From contig CAUEEP010000728.1 in NCBI GenBank assembly GCA_958450365.1, positions 1,426,001 through 1,490,000 on the forward strand: a stretch of 64,000 bases of DNA, given 5' to 3'. The stretch comes from Mesorhabditis belari. Its lineage: Eukaryota > Nematoda > Chromadorea > Rhabditida > Rhabditidae. Positions 63,640-64,000 of this stretch are shown here, one piece after another. The stretch's first letter is position 1. Each line of letters starts with the position of its first letter. A program made the translations under genes and the position numbers. Below the pieces are notes generated by a model. It was not told where the DNA came from. It was given only the letters and a program-made list of their open reading frames with translations, and did not search any database.

Positions 63640-63838
63640 ATTTCTCGTACAGTCCTTCGTCTAGCTTCTTTTTAGAAATCATTTTCTTCTCAGCTCTTAG
63701 ATTTTCCCCCAACTACACTTTTGGTCCCAAAAACTATTAGCTTTCAAGAGCTATCCTTTGACATCAAAGCGCACATTGTAGCTTAAAGCAGCGCGAAGAA
63801 TGGTACGTTCAAAGTTAGACTACGCGACTGTAAGCTTA
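63640..63838. mobile_element. degenerate family-A element
   Basis: It keeps a CTCTCTAATAG-type left end, the CGCACATTGTAGCTTAAAGC box and the TTCAAAGTTAGACTACGCGA box of family A. The right end is cut by the SINE copy that follows. Confidence 0.5.
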
Positions 63839-63845
63839 TGGGCAT

Positions 63846-64000
63846 TAAAAAAATACCGACTGGGGCTACCAGTGGTGAATTTATCGCATACACGAAATAT
63901 ATCAATCACAATACAACGACACACACAATACTAGGCTATATCTTAACTTAACCCACGTCATGACAGACGGCTCCCTAACCCTAAGCTCAATGGGGAACTA
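63846..64000 (-). mobile_element. tRNA-derived SINE, second copy, cut by the window edge
   Basis: The inverse of the 3' half of the 57020-57398 SINE, starting at its TTTAAAAAAATACCGACTGG end and running off the window at GAGCTCAATGGGGAACTA-type body sequence. Identity over the visible 155 bases is very high. Confidence 0.8.

Overview
The window is eukaryotic and looks like a nematode. Coding exons are short and split by many small GT-AG introns. Several start codons sit just behind a TTTCAG-type acceptor with no upstream exon, as expected for spliced-leader trans-splicing. The gene content is also nematode-like: a C6 (DUF281-type) secreted protein, a TWK-type two-pore potassium channel, a serpentine receptor, C-type lectins and a GY-rich nlp-like peptide. 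A rhabditid is my best guess; I cannot name the species. Gene spans run from start codon to stop codon and include introns. Exon joins were made by eye.

Layout. 1-1127 (-) is gamma-SNAP, cut by the left edge. 1681-4143 (-) is a NOVA-like three-KH RNA-binding protein. 4662-6339 (+) is SAP30BP/HCNGP, followed after about 150 bp by a mitochondrial RluA-type pseudouridine synthase relative (6537-8128, +), probably a trans-spliced operon. 8259-8606 (-) is a small GY-rich secreted peptide. 9003-11307 (+) is a PDZ protein. 11641-12779 (-) is an unrecognised single-pass membrane protein. 12.8-20.4 kb is a gene-poor block of repeats, fold-back elements and tRNA-like units. 20449-25851 (+) is a K2P potassium channel. 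27.7-31.7 kb is a C6-domain gene bracketed by 0.6-0.8 kb inverted repeats. 31792-37656 (+) is a probable serpentine receptor whose introns are packed with DNA transposons. 38489-40608 and 41592-45489 (+) are two C-type lectin genes. 47488-58349 (-) is a receptor tyrosine kinase with an unfamiliar Cys-containing ectodomain. 58658-63341 (+) is a secreted Thr-rich multidomain protein that I do not recognise.

The 1-12.8 kb segment is compact and housekeeping-like. The rest is accessory: environment-facing receptors, lectins and secreted proteins, with introns and spacers loaded with non-autonomous TA-target elements, pogo, piggyBac and mariner/Tc1 remnants, tRNA-derived units and many minisatellites. 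Where target sites can be read they are TA or TTAA, and most insertions fall in introns or between genes, so the host reading frames stay open. I found no prokaryotic features, CRISPR array or virus. The most noteworthy items are the RluA-family protein without its catalytic Asp, the nested TA-target elements, the repeat-flanked C6 gene, and the SINE family with a copy on each side of the last gene.
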